Assembly: GCA_964535545.1 (NCBI GenBank)
Contig: CAZHUT010000004.1
Span: 1-34,808, forward strand
Length of the DNA stretch: 34,808 nucleotides
Direction of reading: 5' to 3'
DNA from: DALYCO01 sp964535545
Lineage (GTDB): Bacteria > Patescibacteriota > Minisyncoccia > Phycocordibacterales > UBA9973
Each line of letters begins with the position of its first letter. Positions within the stretch are counted from its first letter, which is position 1. Position numbers and translations under genes: made by a program. The notes under the pieces are model-generated. The model was not told the origin of the DNA. It made no database searches and saw only the letters and a list, made by a program, of their open reading frames with translations. Shown in pieces: positions 1 to 8,310 of this stretch.

Positions 1-62
1 TGACAGGGACTAAGTCGTAACAAGGCACGGGTAGCGGAAGCTGCTCGTGGATTAACTCAATT
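1..62 (+). rRNA. rrs: 16S ribosomal RNA, 3' end only (partial)
   Basis: The window opens inside the 3' minor domain of 16S rRNA: the near-universal AAGTCGTAACAAGG segment is at 12-25. Helix 45 follows as a perfect 10-bp stem (26-35 with 40-49) closed by the conserved GGAA loop (36-39), the site of KsgA dimethylation. Stem bases differ from E. coli but are compensated, so the gene looks functional. The tail then reads GGATTAACTCAATT where GGATCACCTCCTTA is standard, so the CCTCC anti-Shine-Dalgarno core is absent. The mature 3' end cannot be fixed from sequence; 62 is approximate. The rest of the gene lies left of the window. Confidence 0.9.
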
Positions 63-260
63 TGAGACTGTTCTCGAAATCTGCTTCGGCAATTTCAGAA
101 CTTACTTGTCGATATTATGGGCCTCAATTGAGCTCATAATGAACAATTATTCTAGTTCTAAAATGAATATGACTCTCGGCAAAGACCGAGGTATAGATCG
201 GAACAAAATTAAGTTCAGTACTATATCTACTTCAAAAAGTGATTATTTTTTCTCAAAACA
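63..260 (+). other. 16S 3' flanking spacer with hairpins, no gene
   Basis: No convincing gene. It holds a strong hairpin at 70-101 (GTTCT/AGAAC and GAAAT/ATTTC arms, TGC/GCA closing a TTCG loop), an imperfect palindrome at 114-140 (ATTATG/CATAAT arms) and a short CTCGG/CCGAG hairpin near 175-190. These fit 3' processing signals of the 16S precursor. No tRNA and no 23S 5' end is present. An open frame at 106-327 has no coding character. Confidence 0.55.
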
Positions 261-290
261 AAAAGCACCTCTTACGAGGTGCTTTTTGTT
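261..290 (+). terminator. intrinsic terminator after 16S rRNA
   Basis: Perfect 11-bp stem, 261-271 with 276-286 (GCACCTC/GAGGTGC core, flanking A and T runs), loop TTAC, then a T-rich tail. It closes the 16S transcript before any 23S gene. Confidence 0.9.
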
Positions 291-339
291 TGCCATGGTA
301 TACTTAACCCAGTTAATTATTAGGTAATATTTCTAAGTT

Positions 340-2019
340 ATGAAGAAATTTTATAGTCTCATGTTCTTTCTTCTGGTCGCTGGTTTTGCTACTGTTGCCA
401 GTGCTCAGGATTTGCTGACGTACAACCTTCGTATGGGCATGAAAGCCGATGCACAGGTTGCCATCATGCAGAATTTATTGATTAGCCAGGGTTACCTTAG
501 TTCGGGTAACAGTACTGGTAATTTTGGTCCGCTGACATACAAGGCAGTGCGAACATTTCAATCAGAAAATAGTATTGATTCAACTGGCTTCGTTGGTCCT
601 TTGACTCGTGGCAAGATGAATGCCCTCATCGCTGGCGGTGCAACTAGCGCTCAATATCTTCCTGGTTGTACTTCATATATCGGTTATAGTTCTGTTAGCG
701 GCATGTCATGTGCAAGTGCTCAGCAGACTGCGGCTGCAGTTACTATTTCACCAGTTCAGATTACTAGTTCTGGCGGCACTACAGTCAATCTCTCAAGCTC
801 ATACACAGCGAATGCATCTGGTTACTACACTGTTCGTTTTGAGTATTCATCAAGTTCTGCGTCATTCAGTTATGGCACTCAGTCAAAGATCGGTCAGATT
901 GTAGTTGCTGGATCAAATAATTCTTTTGCAGCAAGTTTGGTTAATTTGATTAATGGTCAAACGTACTTTGTCCGAGCAGTTGTTGAAGGGCCTCAAGGTA
1001 CATTTACTACCAACGTTGTTCAGTTTGTTGCAGGTACTGTCATGAATGGAAACAGTAATGGTGGTTATGTTGGCGGTACATACCAGAACCAGAGTTCAGC
1101 AATGACTGGTCAGGCATTGGTTGGTACAAATCCTGCGACTTCAGTTAGCGAAACAAGTGCGACACTTTCAGGTGTCTATGATGGGCGAGGCACAGATACT
1201 CAGATCTACTTCCAATATTGGACTGGTCAGAGTTCATATAGTTCAACGACTGCCACTTCTGCAGGTACTGGTTCAGGTAGTGTGTCATTTGTTCTTTCAA
1301 ATCTCACTCCTGGTGTAACGTACTCATATCGTATTGTTGCGATGAACGCGTATGGTACAACATATGGCTCAACAGTAAGCTTCACAACATCTGCACAACA
1401 GTCTGGTACTACTGGTGGTTACTACTATGGCGGTACGGGATACTATGGTACAACAGGTGGAACAACTGGTGGCACCTCATCATGTACAGGATCACTCCCA
1501 AATATCGTGACGTACCTTGATGGTACAAGTGCGGCGGGAACAATTACGACAAATCTTACACAGGCGCCATTGATCACTGCAAAGATTACAACAGATTGTG
1601 ATGCAAGCTTGAAATCAGTGACCTTCACTGCAACTCCATCATCACTTTGGACGAGCTACTCAAATTTCTATGTATATTTGAACGGCAGCAGTACTCCTAC
1701 TCCAGGATCATTTGCTGGTGGAACATTTACACTTTCAACTCCTATTCTGATCAACGGCGGTAGTTACGCCCTGGTGACATTGAAAGCAAACACAGGTGCG
1801 ACTGGCAGCGGCAGTGCAAAGTTTGGCGTCTCATCAGTCACTGCAACTTCTGCGGCTGGCGTGACAAATCAGTACCCAGCAAGTGTTACTGGAAATACAC
1901 TGATGTACGTATTGAATGCCACTCAATTCAACGGTGGCACAACTGGAACAATCGGCGGTGTAACTGGTACTGCAACAACGGGAGTTCAAGGTAACACCAA
2001 TATTGGCGGTATTCACTAA
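340..2019 (+). CDS. secreted surface protein: peptidoglycan-binding domain plus Fn3-like modules
   Basis: 559 aa. A Sec signal peptide (residues 1-22, ending ASA-Q) is followed by a PG_binding_1-type domain at about 28-100 (repeated FGPLTYKAVRTFQ and FVGPLT motifs). Two Fn3/purple-acid-phosphatase-like beta modules follow (about 130-230 and 260-350), then a Gly/Thr/Tyr-rich flexible linker (about 352-382) and a C-terminal beta-rich part. Likely a cell-wall-attached adhesin or appendage component; no enzyme motif seen. The ATG at 340 directly starts the signal peptide; a TAATAT box ends 9 nt upstream and there is no Shine-Dalgarno site. The DUF192 gene follows after 5 nt, so the two are probably co-transcribed. 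The same modules recur at 3659-5514 and 23665-26295. Confidence 0.85.
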   Translation: MKKFYSLMFFLLVAGFATVASAQDLLTYNLRMGMKADAQVAIMQNLLISQGYLSSGNSTGNFGPLTYKAVRTFQSENSIDSTGFVGPLTRGKMNALIAGGATSAQYLPGCTSYIGYSSVSGMSCASAQQTAAAVTISPVQITSSGGTTVNLSSSYTANASGYYTVRFEYSSSSASFSYGTQSKIGQIVVAGSNNSFAASLVNLINGQTYFVRAVVEGPQGTFTTNVVQFVAGTVMNGNSNGGYVGGTYQNQSSAMTGQALVGTNPATSVSETSATLSGVYDGRGTDTQIYFQYWTGQSSYSSTTATSAGTGSGSVSFVLSNLTPGVTYSYRIVAMNAYGTTYGSTVSFTTSAQQSGTTGGYYYGGTGYYGTTGGTTGGTSSCTGSLPNIVTYLDGTSAAGTITTNLTQAPLITAKITTDCDASLKSVTFTATPSSLWTSYSNFYVYLNGSSTPTPGSFAGGTFTLSTPILINGGSYALVTLKANTGATGSGSAKFGVSSVTATSAAGVTNQYPASVTGNTLMYVLNATQFNGGTTGTIGGVTGTATTGVQGNTNIGGIH

Positions 2020-2024
2020 TTAAC

Positions 2025-2519
2025 ATGAAATTCGAGCCGAAAGTTATCTGGTCATTTGGCCTAATCCTTGTCATTTTGGTGGTGGGGATCATTGGTCGAA
2101 TCCAGTATGAAAAGAAAAATGCTCACACTGCTGACGGCCCTCGAACAATTCCTGTGATGCTTGGCGGGCAGACATTAAATGCTGTCGTAGCTGACACTCC
2201 AGCACTTCAAGAAAAAGGTTTGTCTGGTACGTCACAGATCGAAGAAAGCCAGGCCATGCTCTTTGTTTTTGATAAGCCAGGTAAGTATCCGTTCTGGATG
2301 CGTGATATGAAGTACTCCATCGATATCATTTGGATGGATCAGGAACATCATATTGTACACATCAAAGAACATGCTGAACCATCTTCATTCCCAAAAACAT
2401 TTGGGAATGAAGTTACCTCCGCTTCAGTGCTTGAAGTGAGTGACGGCTTTGTGGCGAAGAACGGCGTGAAGGTGGGGGATGAAGTGTTGTTTACGGTTTT
2501 ACATTCGGATGAGTCTTAA
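2025..2519 (+). CDS. DUF192 family membrane-anchored protein
   Basis: 164 aa. One N-terminal membrane segment (about 9-26) is followed by a DUF192 (COG1430) domain: ADTPALQEKGLSG, the MLFVF strand and PFWMRDM, then SIDIIWMD, are characteristic of the family. The biochemical role of DUF192 is not established; it occurs next to export and envelope genes in many bacteria. It starts 5 nt after the preceding surface-protein stop with no SD, as the second gene of an operon, and ends at a strong terminator. Length is normal for the family with an added anchor. Confidence 0.85.
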   Translation: MKFEPKVIWSFGLILVILVVGIIGRIQYEKKNAHTADGPRTIPVMLGGQTLNAVVADTPALQEKGLSGTSQIEESQAMLFVFDKPGKYPFWMRDMKYSIDIIWMDQEHHIVHIKEHAEPSSFPKTFGNEVTSASVLEVSDGFVAKNGVKVGDEVLFTVLHSDES

Positions 2520-2528
2520 GAGCATAAC

Positions 2529-2560
2529 AAAAGGCGCGCCGCTTCGCGGCGCGCCTTTTG
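2529..2560. terminator. bidirectional intrinsic terminator
   Basis: GC-perfect stem (GGCGCGCCG with CGGCGCGCC, 2533-2541 with 2547-2555) flanked by four A on the left and four T on the right. It serves the convergent genes ending at 2519 (+) and 2576 (-). Confidence 0.92.
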
Positions 2561-2575
2561 TATTAGTTCTAAGAA

Positions 2576-3568
2576 TTAGTGAGCCTGGTGTTCCATACTA
2601 TGGCCATGTGCATGACCGCCACCGCGTTCAAAGTATTTTCGGACAATGAAGACGATTGCGCAGAGGATGATTGCAAGGAGCAACCAGCCGCCGAATGAAG
2701 TAGGAAGGAATCCTGAACCCAAGACATTGGCACCGAGCGCATTGCCACAGTTTGTGCCTGAATGAATGACGTAACTAGTATTCGTTTCAGCCGCACCATT
2801 TGCTTTTGTGAATGTGAAGTCAACTCGAGTACTAATTGTCTGTGTACCATTTACCATTCGGTTTGCAGTACCCTGAAGGTATACAACTCCTGACTGGCCC
2901 TTTGTAAGTGTACCGATGAACAATGTTACTGTTCGGTTTCGTTCATTGTAGTTAACTGAACCAGTAGCACTCTTGTAATCGATTTCAGCTGGCATAGTGA
3001 CGATCAGCATTGCGTTTGTGATTGTCCCAGTCGTTGTGTTTGCGTAACTCAATGTGTAGTTCACAGTATCTGAGGCACAGATGCCAGGAGCGGTTGAGTT
3101 TGCGGTGACACCAGTCGCGTTTGCAGTTGTAGTCTTGATACCGTTCTTTGCTGGAGCGTGAATCGTTGTACCTTTCACTGTTGTTGCAGACTGAGCTTGA
3201 GCAGTTGTCTGGTTGTTAGGAGGAAGGTAGGTAACATTTGACTGGTTAGTGTATGTGACATTCGGCGTACCAGAGCTCATGATGTATGGACCTTGCTGTG
3301 GTTGAGTGTAAGGCACTGGCTGAGTGTAGGTAACTGCTGGAGTCATACTGTAGATGTCTGGAATAACTGGAGCAGTACTAGGTCCTGAGTAAACTCCCGC
3401 ACTCATGATCACTGGGCCTGAGTAGCCAGGGTAAACCTGGTTCTGAGGGATTCCTGGACCCATGATGACAGGGTCAGCTTTTGCAGATCCCGCGAAGAGG
3501 GTTACAGCTCCGAGAATCATTGCGAAAGCAAGGAACATATTGATTTGTTTGATATATTTCATATTCAT
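2576..3568 (-). CDS. secreted protein with DUF11-like domain and C-terminal membrane anchor
   Basis: 330 aa. Signal peptide about 1-32 (ends AKA-D); a Pro/Tyr/Gln-rich low-complexity region (about 35-130) with repeated PVIMGPG/PVIMSAG-like units; then a DUF11-type beta domain (about 155-250: DTVNYTLSYANTTTG, IDYKSATG). A C-terminal transmembrane helix (about 290-312) is followed by a positively charged, His-rich tail (HAHGHSMEHQAH). Topology fits a wall- or membrane-anchored surface protein with the His tail inside. The ATG at 3568 is set by the promoter: -10 TATTAT ends exactly 6 nt before it, so the mRNA is predicted leaderless. The function is unknown. Confidence 0.8.
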   Translation of the reverse strand: MNMKYIKQINMFLAFAMILGAVTLFAGSAKADPVIMGPGIPQNQVYPGYSGPVIMSAGVYSGPSTAPVIPDIYSMTPAVTYTQPVPYTQPQQGPYIMSSGTPNVTYTNQSNVTYLPPNNQTTAQAQSATTVKGTTIHAPAKNGIKTTTANATGVTANSTAPGICASDTVNYTLSYANTTTGTITNAMLIVTMPAEIDYKSATGSVNYNERNRTVTLFIGTLTKGQSGVVYLQGTANRMVNGTQTISTRVDFTFTKANGAAETNTSYVIHSGTNCGNALGANVLGSGFLPTSFGGWLLLAIILCAIVFIVRKYFERGGGHAHGHSMEHQAH

Positions 3569-3603
3569 ACCTATATAATATCATATTTGAATCAATTTGT
3601 CAA
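3569..3603 (-). promoter_or_regulatory. sigma70 promoter giving a leaderless mRNA
   Basis: TTGACA (3603-3598), 17-bp spacer, TATTAT (3580-3575), then 6 nt to the ATG at 3568. The expected +1 is the A of the start codon. Confidence 0.85.
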
Positions 3604-3617
3604 GGTACCCACAAACA

Positions 3618-3648
3618 GAAAAAGCCCTATAAAATAAGGGCTTTTTCA
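3618..3648 (-). terminator. intrinsic terminator of the 3659-5514 gene
   Basis: Inverted repeat AAAAAGCCCT / AGGGCTTTTT around an A/T loop, T-run on the reverse strand. It sits between the stop at 3659 and the next gene's -35 box at 3603. Confidence 0.85.
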
Positions 3649-3658
3649 TGGTTAGGTC

Positions 3659-5514
3659 TTAGTGATGAGGAACTGCACTATGCTCTTCGCCTCGTACAAT
3701 CTTTCGGACTACCAAGGCAATCAAGAAGATAATGAGGACAAGGAAGAGGAATCCGAGAAGGCTGTTTGGCATCAGGCTACTACCCCAGAAGGCGAGACCA
3801 GCCAAATTGTTGCCATAACCAGTATTTGGGGTAACTGTACTTGTAAATCCAAGGACTGCTGTGCCTCCAGTTGTACCGCCCGTTGTGCCGGTGCCAGTAC
3901 CACCATTGTAGTTATACTCGCTGTTGTCAGTTGATGATGAACATCCAGGATCAGCACTGTCGATCTTGCCGTCACCATCGTTGTCGTAGCCGTCATTACA
4001 TGCGTATGTAGTGACAACATAATTTGTTACCTGAACATATACCTGTGACTGCGCGCTGCCATTGTAACCGGTTGCAGTGAGGAAGTATGAGCCACTTGAT
4101 GTTGGTGTGATCACATATGAACCGTTTGCAGAATAGTTCTGAAGGTTTACATTCGGACCGCTCAAGTTGATGTTGTTACAGTTGCTTGTGTTCCAGTAGA
4201 TTGTTGTTGACTGCCCAGCCTGAACTGAAGCAGGTGAAGCATAGACATTTGAGATGTTACATACGTTGTAGTAACCAGTAGTTCCACCAGTCGTACCGCC
4301 CGTACCTGTTCCGTTGCCACTTACAATGACTGATGCTGATCCAATTGCAGTAGTGCCATTAGAACTGTATCCGGTGATTGTGTATGTTCCTGAAACGTAG
4401 ACTGGAGAAGTCGTAATTGAGTATGTGCCAGGGTAGTATGTTCCGCTCATGCCAGGACCTGAGATGACAACGTATGAACAGTTTGAGTATGACCAGAAGA
4501 GGTTAACTGACTGTCCAGCGCTGATGACGCTCGGTGAAGCACTGAACTGAGTGATAACACAGTTGGTGTTGCCGCCNNNNNNNNNNNNNNNNNNNNNNNN
4601 NNNNNNNNNNNNNNNNNNNNNNNNNNNNNNNNNNNNNNNNNNNNNNNNNNNNNNNNNNNNNNNNNNNNNNNNNNNNTGATGACGCTCGGTGAAGCACTGA
4701 ACTGAGTGATAACACAGTTGGTGTTGCCGCCTGTAGTTCCAGTTGTAGAACCACCAGTTCCTGTACCGGTTCCAGTACCTGTCGTACCGCCAGTGCCAGA
4801 TGTGCCAGTAGTTCCACCAGTTCCGCCTGAAGCGAGGGTCGTGAATGACATTGCCGTAGTTGCCGTCTTTGTACCTCCTGAGTTTGTTACTCGTGCTTTG
4901 TACCAATATGTTGTACTTGGAGTGAGACCAGTCAAAGTGATGCTGTCACCGTTGCTACCCGCCGGCATGTTTTCCGTTGCGCTGTATGCACCGATGAACT
5001 GGCTGTTGTTTGCGTAGAGAATAGTGATCGTTGTAGCCGTATCGCTCTGATACCAATATCCTGCAGTTACAGAAGTTGAGCCAAGGTTTGTATATGGCAA
5101 AGTCTGAACCTGAGGAAGGGTGTATGAATCAGTTGGTTTGTTGGCGATGCTGCCCCATGCCGGACCATCAGGATTGATACCTTCAGCTCGGAAGTAATAA
5201 GTAGTGCCTGAAGTAAGACCAGTGATATTTGCACTGAAAGAGTGACTGGCATCAGTGAATGATTGATACTGAGTGAATGTTCCGAGGTTTGGAGTAGAGC
5301 CCCATTCAAAGCGGACCTGCATAGGGTCTCCAGCAGTATTGCCTGAATATGTACCATTAAGAGTAAGAGTTGTTGCAGTCGCTGTCGCTGGAAGTGTCAT
5401 GACCTGAGATGCAGCCAAAGCACTTCCGCCAATGATGAGGAATGAGAATGCCGCGACGAGTCCGATGAGGACTTTTACTCGACTATATGAAATTAATGAC
5501 TTAATTTTTTCCAT
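3659..5514 (-). CDS. large secreted Fn3/PKD-like surface protein, split by an assembly gap
   Basis: Two open frames (4447-5514 and 3659-4906) are one gene crossing 100 N. The 55 bases on each side of the gap are identical, so the true sequence is probably ungapped; removing 155 nt leaves 567 codons in frame (566 aa). Order: signal peptide (about 1-34), two Fn3-like modules ending near residue 225, a Gly/Thr linker, two Ig/PKD-like repeats (ASPSVISAGQSVNLFW and ASPASVQAGQSTTIYW), and an Asp-rich Ca-binding-type motif (DGYDNDGDGKID). A TM helix and the tail RGEEHSAVPHH end the protein. The anchor resembles that of the neighbour at 2576-3568. Likely a cell-surface fibre or adhesin. Confidence 0.8.
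4522..4731. repeat. scaffold gap (100 N) flanked by identical 55-bp ends
   Basis: 4522-4576 and 4677-4731 are identical, on each side of exactly 100 N (4577-4676). A 55-nt shared end is what a de Bruijn assembler leaves at a k-mer break, so this is an assembly artefact rather than a biological repeat. Confidence 0.85.
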
Positions 5515-5549
5515 AGCTGTATCATATCATATTATGTATAAAATGTCAA
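5515..5549 (-). promoter_or_regulatory. sigma70 promoter giving a leaderless mRNA
   Basis: TTGACA (5549-5544), 17-bp spacer, TATGAT (5526-5521), 6 nt to the ATG at 5514. Same geometry as the promoter at 3569-3603. Confidence 0.85.
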
Positions 5550-5604
5550 GCTGGTCTTGACTGCTACCTATAAAGACGGTCTAGCCAAGAATACCTTACG
5601 GTGC

Positions 5605-5616
5605 TATACTCCTCTC
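5605..5616 (+). promoter_or_regulatory. rnpB promoter, extended -10
   Basis: TGC-TATACT (TATACT at 5605-5610) followed by 6 nt to the predicted RNase P RNA 5' end at 5617. No clear -35 box. Confidence 0.7.
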
Positions 5617-5941
5617 GTCCCGTATTGAGTGATTGCTCTGGCCCTCGTGGCCAGGGAGGAAAGTCCGAACACATAGCCTTATTCTATAAGGTTAAAAGTA
5701 ATGGGTAATACCCATCTGGAGCAATCCAAGAGGTGCGAGCAGTGACGCCGATGCCGAAAGGCTAGGGCTCCATATCGTTAAGATGAGGAGTAATCTTATT
5801 GAAAAATAAGGGTGAAACGGCAAAATCCTTACTCGTGTGCAAGATCGTGTCCCGCAAGGGAAGAATCGCTTGAGCTTTTGAGCAATCAAGAGCCTAGATA
5901 AATAATCGCCTAAAACAGAATTCGGCTTACGGATACGAGAC
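5617..5941 (+). ncRNA. rnpB: RNase P RNA
   Basis: Catalytic RNA of RNase P, which matures tRNA 5' ends. Both conserved core strands are present: GAGGAAAGTCCGAACAC near 5656-5672 and ACAGAATTCGGCTTAC near 5915-5930. The core pair is CCGAA/TTCGG where many bacteria have CCGGG/CCCGG, a compensated change. The ends pair as P1 (5617-5625 with 5933-5941, one mismatch). GGGTGAAACGG (about 5809-5820) and GAGCCTAGATAAAT (about 5890-5903) are also typical of bacterial type A RNAs. The usual L15 GGU motif that binds tRNA CCA is not evident. A terminator follows 7 nt later. An overlapping reverse-strand frame (5692-5961) is not a gene. Confidence 0.95.
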
Positions 5942-5948
5942 AACATAT

Positions 5949-5979
5949 GAAAAGCGCCCAAAAGGCGCTTTTCTCTTTG
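5949..5979 (+). terminator. intrinsic terminator of rnpB
   Basis: GAAAAGCGCC (5949-5958) pairs with GGCGCTTTTC (5964-5973), followed by a T-rich tail. Confidence 0.9.
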
Positions 5980-6031
5980 TCAGAAATGGGTTTTTCGGCC
6001 GTCTATATATAGGAAAATAGAGGGTACGTCA

Positions 6032-6063
6032 TTATTGACATTTGGTCAATAAGGTGATATAAT
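6032..6063 (+). promoter_or_regulatory. promoter with overlapping palindromic operator
   Basis: TTGACA (6035-6040), 17-bp spacer, TATAAT (6058-6063); +1 near 6070. An 8-bp inverted repeat TTATTGAC / GTCAATAA (6032-6039 and 6045-6052, 5-nt spacer) overlaps the -35 box and looks like a repressor site. Confidence 0.7.
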
Positions 6064-6094
6064 ATTGAAATAATTCTTTGAAAAGCCTGATTCC

Positions 6095-6146
6095 TGGTTT
6101 GGAGATTTGTGGGCATAGTTTTTTGTGCCTAGAAATCTCTAAACCA
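6095..6146 (+). promoter_or_regulatory. 21-bp hairpin in the 5' leader of the T9SS-type gene
   Basis: 6095-6115 and 6126-6146 are inverted copies: 18 Watson-Crick pairs, 2 G-U wobbles and 1 mismatch, with a 10-nt U-rich loop. It lies 34 nt before the ATG in the predicted leader. There is no T-run after the stem, so it is not a normal terminator. Confidence 0.75.
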
Positions 6147-6180
6147 AATAAAATCACAAATAAAAACAAAATTAAGTGCT

Positions 6181-8286
6181 ATGAAAAATTTCCGTCTTAC
6201 TCTCGCGCTTTGCGCATCCTTACTGCTGACAATGTTTGTTAACGCCCAAACAATTTCATGGGATACGGCCTACGGTGGCCAGATGAAATATTTTGTGAAG
6301 GCAAAACTAATCATTCCGGCACACGACACTATTGAATACCGTAACATCTGGGGCTTTAACGCCAGCTTCAACCCCTTCGCTGAAGGGATAACCTGGACAC
6401 AGCACAGAAATACCAGCAGTATTGCTGACACGGTGCAATTGTTCGACAGTGTACCAATGCTAACTACAGGTGTGTACCTGACCGAATGGGAATTTCAACA
6501 TCCCGGTGACTCAGCGTCACAATTTACGCCCGTACCTTGGCCGGTGACAATTGTTCCGGTTAAAGTTAAGCCGACAATTGACCTGATAACCGTATCACCA
6601 ACAACAAATGGCGCTAACGCAACATTTAGCTTTAACACAGGCTTTGATAATCCTGGCCAGCTGAAAGCATTAGTTTCATTAGGCGATACTTCACTTGCTA
6701 ATCCTGTACTGCAAAACATCAACATCAACTTATTGGATAGCGGCATAAGCTCATGGATTCCGACCGGATACCCGGCTGGATATACAGCGAGCTTTAAACT
6801 TATTCACAAAACTTCTACCGGTAGCGATACCACTGCGAAGGGATGGTTTAAGGTTTTACCCGCTAACTCGCAATGGGTTGGACAAGTTGACAGCTTTGGT
6901 GCTACTGACCATGTAATCACTGCTCGCGTTCAAGTAATATGCAACGGCACTGCAACAGTGCGCTGGCATATTGCATATCATAACCAGAGTACGCTGACCT
7001 ATGTTGACCAGCAAGTTACCGGCAACGGCCTGACCATGACTCTGTACCAAACATTCAATTCTTTATCGGCTACAACCGATTATGATGTTTGGGCGGAGAT
7101 ATTGAGCGGCCCCGTTGGTACAAAGCTTATGATTTCGACCACCGATCCTATCTATCTGTTCAATGTTACAACTGATTCAGTGGTAGCCGGCGGGGGAGAT
7201 ACAGTATTTGTACACGGTACAGTTACGGTTCCTTCGAACAAGACAGCATTTGTAGGTTCAAAACGTGCCGCAGGTATAGATTTGAACTTCAGCTTTGCGC
7301 TTGAATCAAGCCCGATGGTGCCCTACACACAAGGTGTTTATCACTACGTATATGGTTTTACTGGCGGGCCAACTGATGGCACCATTAACCGTTACCGCGT
7401 GTATGGATACTGCGCAGGTACACAGATAGACAGCGGCTCGATTGCATTCGGACATACAGTTATTGGCGACACTACAAAGCCGGTAATTACCATGTTCGAT
7501 ACCGTTCAGGTAACCACTACCACTGTAGACCTGGTGTTTACAGCAACCGACAACATCGGAGTAACGCACTATGTGTTACAGAAAAATGGTAGCGTAATCG
7601 CAACTTTGCCTGGCACCCAAAATGCCTACACTGCGACTGGCTTAACTGCCGGTATCCAGTACCTGTTTACCTTAGTGGCGAAAGATGATGCAAATAACTC
7701 TTCAGTACTTAGCAGTATTTTGGTTGAAACAGACCAAACTGCAACAAGTGCAACTGCGGCTGTGATAACTTCAATTACCCCTGGTACATTCTGTGTTGAC
7801 GGCCACGGCTGGACGACATTCACCATTAACGGTTCAAACTTCGTAACTGGAGCAACTGTTAATCTGAACTATTATGATGGCCAACCAAATGATGATACCC
7901 TTGGCACTATAATTAGTAGCGGACAGATTCAGGGCCGTATCTGGACTAGCCATCACTATGATTCAGTAGATGTGGTAGTAAAGAACCCAAATGCACCGGC
8001 TTCGAATGTTATTCGTACTCGTGTAGCAGTATGTACAAGTATTGAAGAAGCAACCAGAGAAGAAGGTAACATGCTAAATGCTTTTCCTAATCCGATTACT
8101 GACATTGTAAATATCGAAGTTGGTTTAAAAGCTGGCTATAATATTTACAGCCTTTCTGGCCAATTGGAAGTTTCGGGTGAATTGCAAAAAGGCACTAACC
8201 AATTAAGTTTACAACAACTACCGGCAGGAATTTATATCCTAAAAACCTCAACCGGTTTATCAAAAAAATTAGTGAGAATGCAATAA
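6181..8286 (+). CDS. secreted multidomain protein with T9SS type A C-terminal sorting domain
   Basis: 701 aa. Signal peptide about 1-22 (ends VNA-Q); several beta-sandwich repeats; an Fn3-like domain about 440-520 (TTTTVDLVFTATDNIGVTHY); an IPT/TIG-like domain about 530-625. The last about 70 residues are a clear type IX secretion C-terminal domain: AFPNPITDIVNIEV, YNIYSLSGQ, LPAGIYILKTSTG and a basic end (KKLVRMQ). That domain is a Bacteroidota hallmark and needs an outer membrane and Por machinery, neither visible here. The A-rich leader before the ATG is also Bacteroidota-like. It is probably acquired from a Bacteroidota donor or is an assembly chimera. It is flanked by its own promoter and terminator. 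Confidence 0.85.
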   Translation: MKNFRLTLALCASLLLTMFVNAQTISWDTAYGGQMKYFVKAKLIIPAHDTIEYRNIWGFNASFNPFAEGITWTQHRNTSSIADTVQLFDSVPMLTTGVYLTEWEFQHPGDSASQFTPVPWPVTIVPVKVKPTIDLITVSPTTNGANATFSFNTGFDNPGQLKALVSLGDTSLANPVLQNININLLDSGISSWIPTGYPAGYTASFKLIHKTSTGSDTTAKGWFKVLPANSQWVGQVDSFGATDHVITARVQVICNGTATVRWHIAYHNQSTLTYVDQQVTGNGLTMTLYQTFNSLSATTDYDVWAEILSGPVGTKLMISTTDPIYLFNVTTDSVVAGGGDTVFVHGTVTVPSNKTAFVGSKRAAGIDLNFSFALESSPMVPYTQGVYHYVYGFTGGPTDGTINRYRVYGYCAGTQIDSGSIAFGHTVIGDTTKPVITMFDTVQVTTTTVDLVFTATDNIGVTHYVLQKNGSVIATLPGTQNAYTATGLTAGIQYLFTLVAKDDANNSSVLSSILVETDQTATSATAAVITSITPGTFCVDGHGWTTFTINGSNFVTGATVNLNYYDGQPNDDTLGTIISSGQIQGRIWTSHHYDSVDVVVKNPNAPASNVIRTRVAVCTSIEEATREEGNMLNAFPNPITDIVNIEVGLKAGYNIYSLSGQLEVSGELQKGTNQLSLQQLPAGIYILKTSTGLSKKLVRMQ

Positions 8287-8310
8287 TATGCAAACTTGCT
8301 AACAGTACAG

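Noticed and set aside
106..327. 73-residue open frame after 16S
   Set aside because: Crosses the ITS hairpins and the terminator; no signal peptide, motif or start signal.
3659..5514. Gly/Thr (GGTTGG-like) linker repeats read as a CRISPR or tandem-repeat array
   Set aside because: No regular repeat-spacer period; they are in-frame low-complexity linkers of surface proteins.
5692..5961. Reverse-strand frame over rnpB
   Set aside because: Lies entirely within the RNase P RNA and its terminator.
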